8,880 bases of DNA, from positions 1 through 8,880 of the forward strand of contig OMIW01000044.1 in the NCBI GenBank assembly GCA_900299205.1. The letters are read 5' to 3'. The position numbers and the translations under genes were made by a program. This document shows, piece by piece, positions 6,855 to 8,880 of this stretch. This DNA is from Pseudomonadota bacterium. Its GTDB lineage: Bacteria; Bdellovibrionota_C; UBA2361; OMIW01. The notes beneath the pieces were generated by a model. That model made no database searches, was not told where the DNA came from, and saw nothing but the letters and a program-made list of their open reading frames with translations. Within the stretch, counting starts at the first letter, position 1; every line of letters begins with the position of its first letter.

Positions 6855-7913
6855 TTACGGGTACATCGCGACCGTGGGCAGGCCTAATTGCTCATCGAGC
6901 CCAAGCATCAGATTGGCATTCTGAATCGCCGATCCTGCTGCTCCTTTAACCAAGTTGTCTATGACAGTAACGACTGTTATCAGTCCAGTGCGGTCGTCGA
7001 ACTGAGAGAAAATCTCAGCTCGATGTGCACCCCGAACATGCTTTGTCTCGGGTGATGTGTCGCGCACAATGACGAATGGCTCCCTGTCGTACGCCGCGCG
7101 AAACGCGTGCTTCACGATAGCAGCTCCCGCGCGAGCCGATGCACAAGCCGTCACTATCACCTGTAAACCCCGGCTCATCGGTGCCAAAACGGTCGAAAGC
7201 GAAACCGGACCGGGAAGGTGCCCCCCCGTGATGGATCGAACAAACTGCTCAATCTCTCCCCCGTGTTGATGCCCCCCAACCCTATAAGTGACGATATCCT
7301 CATGCAGATGGCTTAGATGAAGGCGGGGACTGAGCCCCTTGCCCGCGCCTGAGGAGCCGGAGATCCCAACACCCGAGAGAGGCCCCTCGACAAGCCCCTC
7401 TCTGACAAGTGGCGCGACCCCCAAAATGTAGGCCGTTGCAAAGCACCCCGCGTTCGCAACCCGGCGCGAGACTGCCACGGCCTCCCGAGACCATTCCGGT
7501 ACGCTGTAGACCCATTCAGAGAGACGTTCGGGGCAAGGATGCGGAGAGCCGTACCATTGAAGATATCCCCGTGCATCCCTGAGCCGAAAATCGCTTGCGA
7601 GATCCACCAAGCGCTCGATTCCCGTGAGAGTTTCGGGCTCCTCGCTGAAGAGTGTTGCCAATTGACCGTGAGGTAAGGCACTGAAAACAAGATCGCATCC
7701 GAGGAGATCCTCGCGCGCATCCTCAATCGCCGAGACAGTGAGACTCCCCACCCCACCGAGCGATGGAAATATTTCGTTCATCACCTTTCCCGCATCGGAG
7801 CGACCGACGACGACTGATACCTCCATATGAGGATGATTTGATAGAAGTCGAAGCAGTTCGCATCCTGTGTAGCCCGATGCCCCGAGAATTCCCACTTTTA
7901 AGCTTCTGGCCAC
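6855..7913 (-). CDS. argC: N-acetyl-gamma-glutamyl-phosphate reductase
   Basis: It reduces N-acetylglutamyl 5-phosphate with NADPH to N-acetylglutamate semialdehyde, the step after ArgB. The 352 residues fit the family. The dinucleotide-binding GILGASGYTG (8-17) opens the protein. ALPHG follows, then the active-site Cys157 in NAGCFAT (the usual form is PGCYPT-like), then GISGSSGAGK, the catalytic histidine region GGHQHGGEIEQF (His215 and His217), and a C-terminal dimer/NADP segment NLVKGAAGSAIQN.NLMLGLDE. The GTG at 7913 is chosen because GGAGGTGA (minus strand, 7925-7918) precedes it at ideal spacing and the family fold begins immediately. The frame stays open a further 73 codons upstream to an ATG at 8132; that extension does not resemble ArgC. 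It is the first gene of the minus-strand arg run and divergent from the HD-domain gene. Confidence 0.95.
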   Translation of the reverse strand: MARSLKVGILGASGYTGCELLRLLSNHPHMEVSVVVGRSDAGKVMNEIFPSLGGVGSLTVSAIEDAREDLLGCDLVFSALPHGQLATLFSEEPETLTGIERLVDLASDFRLRDARGYLQWYGSPHPCPERLSEWVYSVPEWSREAVAVSRRVANAGCFATAYILGVAPLVREGLVEGPLSGVGISGSSGAGKGLSPRLHLSHLHEDIVTYRVGGHQHGGEIEQFVRSITGGHLPGPVSLSTVLAPMSRGLQVIVTACASARAGAAIVKHAFRAAYDREPFVIVRDTSPETKHVRGAHRAEIFSQFDDRTGLITVVTVIDNLVKGAAGSAIQNANLMLGLDEQLGLPTVAMYP

Positions 7914-7917
7914 CTTT

Positions 7918-7925
7918 TCACCTCC
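7918..7925 (-). promoter_or_regulatory. Strong ribosome binding site of argC
   Basis: On the minus strand these bases read GGAGGTGA, a near-perfect anti-16S match, with GGAGG 7 bases before the GTG at 7913. It decides the argC start against the longer open frame reaching 8132. It directly abuts the T6 tract of the leader hairpin. Confidence 0.85.
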
Positions 7926-7926
7926 G

Positions 7927-7951
7927 AAAAAACGCGCACTCGTCAGGTGCG
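7927..7951 (-). promoter_or_regulatory. Terminator-like hairpin in the argC leader (possible attenuator)
   Basis: On the minus strand CGCAC (7951-7947) pairs with GTGCG (7939-7935) around a 7-base loop, and six T follow at 7932-7927 after two bases. Next comes the argC Shine-Dalgarno. A short GC-rich stem plus a T run between promoter and ribosome binding site is the layout of an attenuator, and the hairpin could also occlude the ribosome binding site. The stem is only 5 bp, I find no convincing leader peptide with clustered Arg codons, and no ARG box was recognised. The rest of the 7914-8160 gap, which must also carry the HD-gene promoter, shows nothing further I can support. Confidence 0.35.
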
Positions 7952-8160
7952 AGCTGAAACAACCATTTTCGAGTTGAGAATTAACATCCACAACCCGCAC
8001 AGCACTGCTTCGCCAAAAAAATCTCTTACCCTCTTCCACTGCACCGGTTAGGATGACAGGTAACGGAGAGGGATGAAAGTGGCCCTCCTGCGATAGAACT
8101 CCGACGATACCCGCCTCACGACCTCCTCCCATTCACCAAAAGTCTGAACGACCCTCCTCA

Positions 8161-8880
8161 ATGAGCACCCCTCTTCCCTCCTCCGAGCCGCTGCCCGAGC
8201 CCTTCTTGCCCCCGCCCTTTGCGAATACCCCCGACCCGCTTCCCTCCGCAAGTCTGACCCAGGGCCCCTCAACCATTGCCCGCGCACTCTCGGTAGCTTT
8301 GAACCGCGGATGCTCTGCCGAAGAGCTGATAGCCACCCTCAAAATGCACCCGCGGCTGGCCTTCCTTTATGAAACGCCTCCCCGCCTTCCCGGGCAGTAT
8401 CGCCTCGACGACCATAGTCACGCCGTCATTCGCCAATTCGACAAATACTTCGCCCCGCATCCCCTGCCCGGCGGGGTTCGCCCTGAGCTGTTACGACTTA
8501 CTCTTGCTCTCCATGATATCGGGAAGTATATCCCCGAAACGACTCGAGATCAGCACCGGGCGACCGTTGCGGTGATTTCGAGCGTTCGCGAACATCTGCC
8601 AATCACCGACCAGGAATTTGCGGTGATGATGGCCCTCATCGATGGGGATCCGATCGGAGAGGCATCAATCCACCTCACCGATCTTACTCGACACACCCGG
8701 TGCTCGATTCCCGTGACGATCGAGGACCTCCGTGATTACTGTCGCACCACAGCCCCGCCGATTCCCCCTCCTCCGACCGTCGAACACGAGGCTCGTCGCG
8801 CCATCGCTCAGATAGGGGCGATGGCGCGACGCACTCACCTGAGCGTGAGCGATTTTACCAACCTCCTCATTCGTTATTAC
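8161..8880 (+). CDS. HD-domain protein, probable metal-dependent phosphohydrolase (3' end beyond window)
   Basis: An open frame from ATG 8161 stays open for 240 codons to the window edge, so the C-terminus is missing. Residues 1-36 are Pro/Ser-rich and look disordered (PLPEPFLPPPF). A helical region leads to DDHSHAV (83-89), then LALHDIGK (115-122), the classic HD signature with His118-Asp119. His132 follows in RDQHRA, and acidic residues lie around ALIDGDP (158-164). This H...HD...H spacing fits the HD superfamily of metal-dependent phosphohydrolases, whose substrates are often nucleotides or phosphoesters. There is no GGDEF, nucleotidyltransferase or TGS domain in the visible part, and no HD-GYP motif. 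The specific substrate is unknown. No Shine-Dalgarno precedes the ATG, so the true start could differ. It is divergent from argC, with 247 bases between the two starts; a functional link is not shown. Confidence 0.8.
   Translation, partial: MSTPLPSSEPLPEPFLPPPFANTPDPLPSASLTQGPSTIARALSVALNRGCSAEELIATLKMHPRLAFLYETPPRLPGQYRLDDHSHAVIRQFDKYFAPHPLPGGVRPELLRLTLALHDIGKYIPETTRDQHRATVAVISSVREHLPITDQEFAVMMALIDGDPIGEASIHLTDLTRHTRCSIPVTIEDLRDYCRTTAPPIPPPPTVEHEARRAIAQIGAMARRTHLSVSDFTNLLIRYY

Noticed and set aside
7300-7756. Overlapping minus-strand frames inside argC
   Set aside because: They are alternative frames of a gene with full-length family motifs.
8131-8149. ATTCA...TGAAC near the HD gene as an ARG-box-like operator
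   Set aside because: Half-sites are in the wrong order and spacing for an ARG box and one is imperfect.
8048-8460. Minus-strand Gly/Arg-rich open frames opposite the HD gene
   Set aside because: Opposite strand of a frame with a clear HD signature; Gly/Arg/Glu-rich composition is the expected reverse of Pro/Ser/Leu codons.
1-8880. CRISPR array, tRNA, rRNA, insertion sequence or phage signature
   Set aside because: No spaced direct repeats of suitable length, no cloverleaf-like gene, no transposase or integrase motifs were found on either strand.

Overview
The window looks like a chromosomal stretch of a Gram-negative-type bacterium. Base composition is moderately GC-rich, with many C and G runs. 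The main reason for the Gram-negative call is a class A penicillin-binding protein with a PBP1B-like layout. I cannot place the lineage from sequence alone. There are no tRNA, rRNA, CRISPR or transposase signatures.

Layout from left to right. (1) The left edge probably holds the 5' end of a minus-strand membrane-protein gene (<1-153), which diverges from what follows. (2) Two plus-strand genes of unknown function (338-937 and 1228-1809) are diverged tandem paralogues. Each is followed by a stem-loop, and the two stem-loops share the same GGCACC/GGTGCC core. (3) A large bifunctional peptidoglycan synthase (2013-4841, plus strand) carries an unusually long acidic C-terminal tail. (4) Convergent to it is a minus-strand arginine-biosynthesis cluster, transcribed in the order argC (7913-6855), argB (6801-5923), argF (5847-4882), with short gaps. 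(5) Divergent from argC, a plus-strand HD-domain gene starts at 8161 and runs off the right edge.

How the genes work together: ArgB phosphorylates N-acetylglutamate, ArgC reduces the acyl phosphate to the semialdehyde, and ArgF (after ArgD and ArgJ or ArgE, which are not in the window) carbamoylates ornithine to citrulline. The short gaps and same orientation suggest one transcript. The argC leader has a terminator-like hairpin with a T6 tract directly abutting a strong ribosome binding site, so control may act in that leader. The PBP builds and cross-links the cell wall and is not obviously linked to the arginine genes. The most novel-looking material is the unrecognised paralogue pair with matched stem-loops, followed by the PBP tail and the argC leader. 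None of this amounts to proof of a new system.
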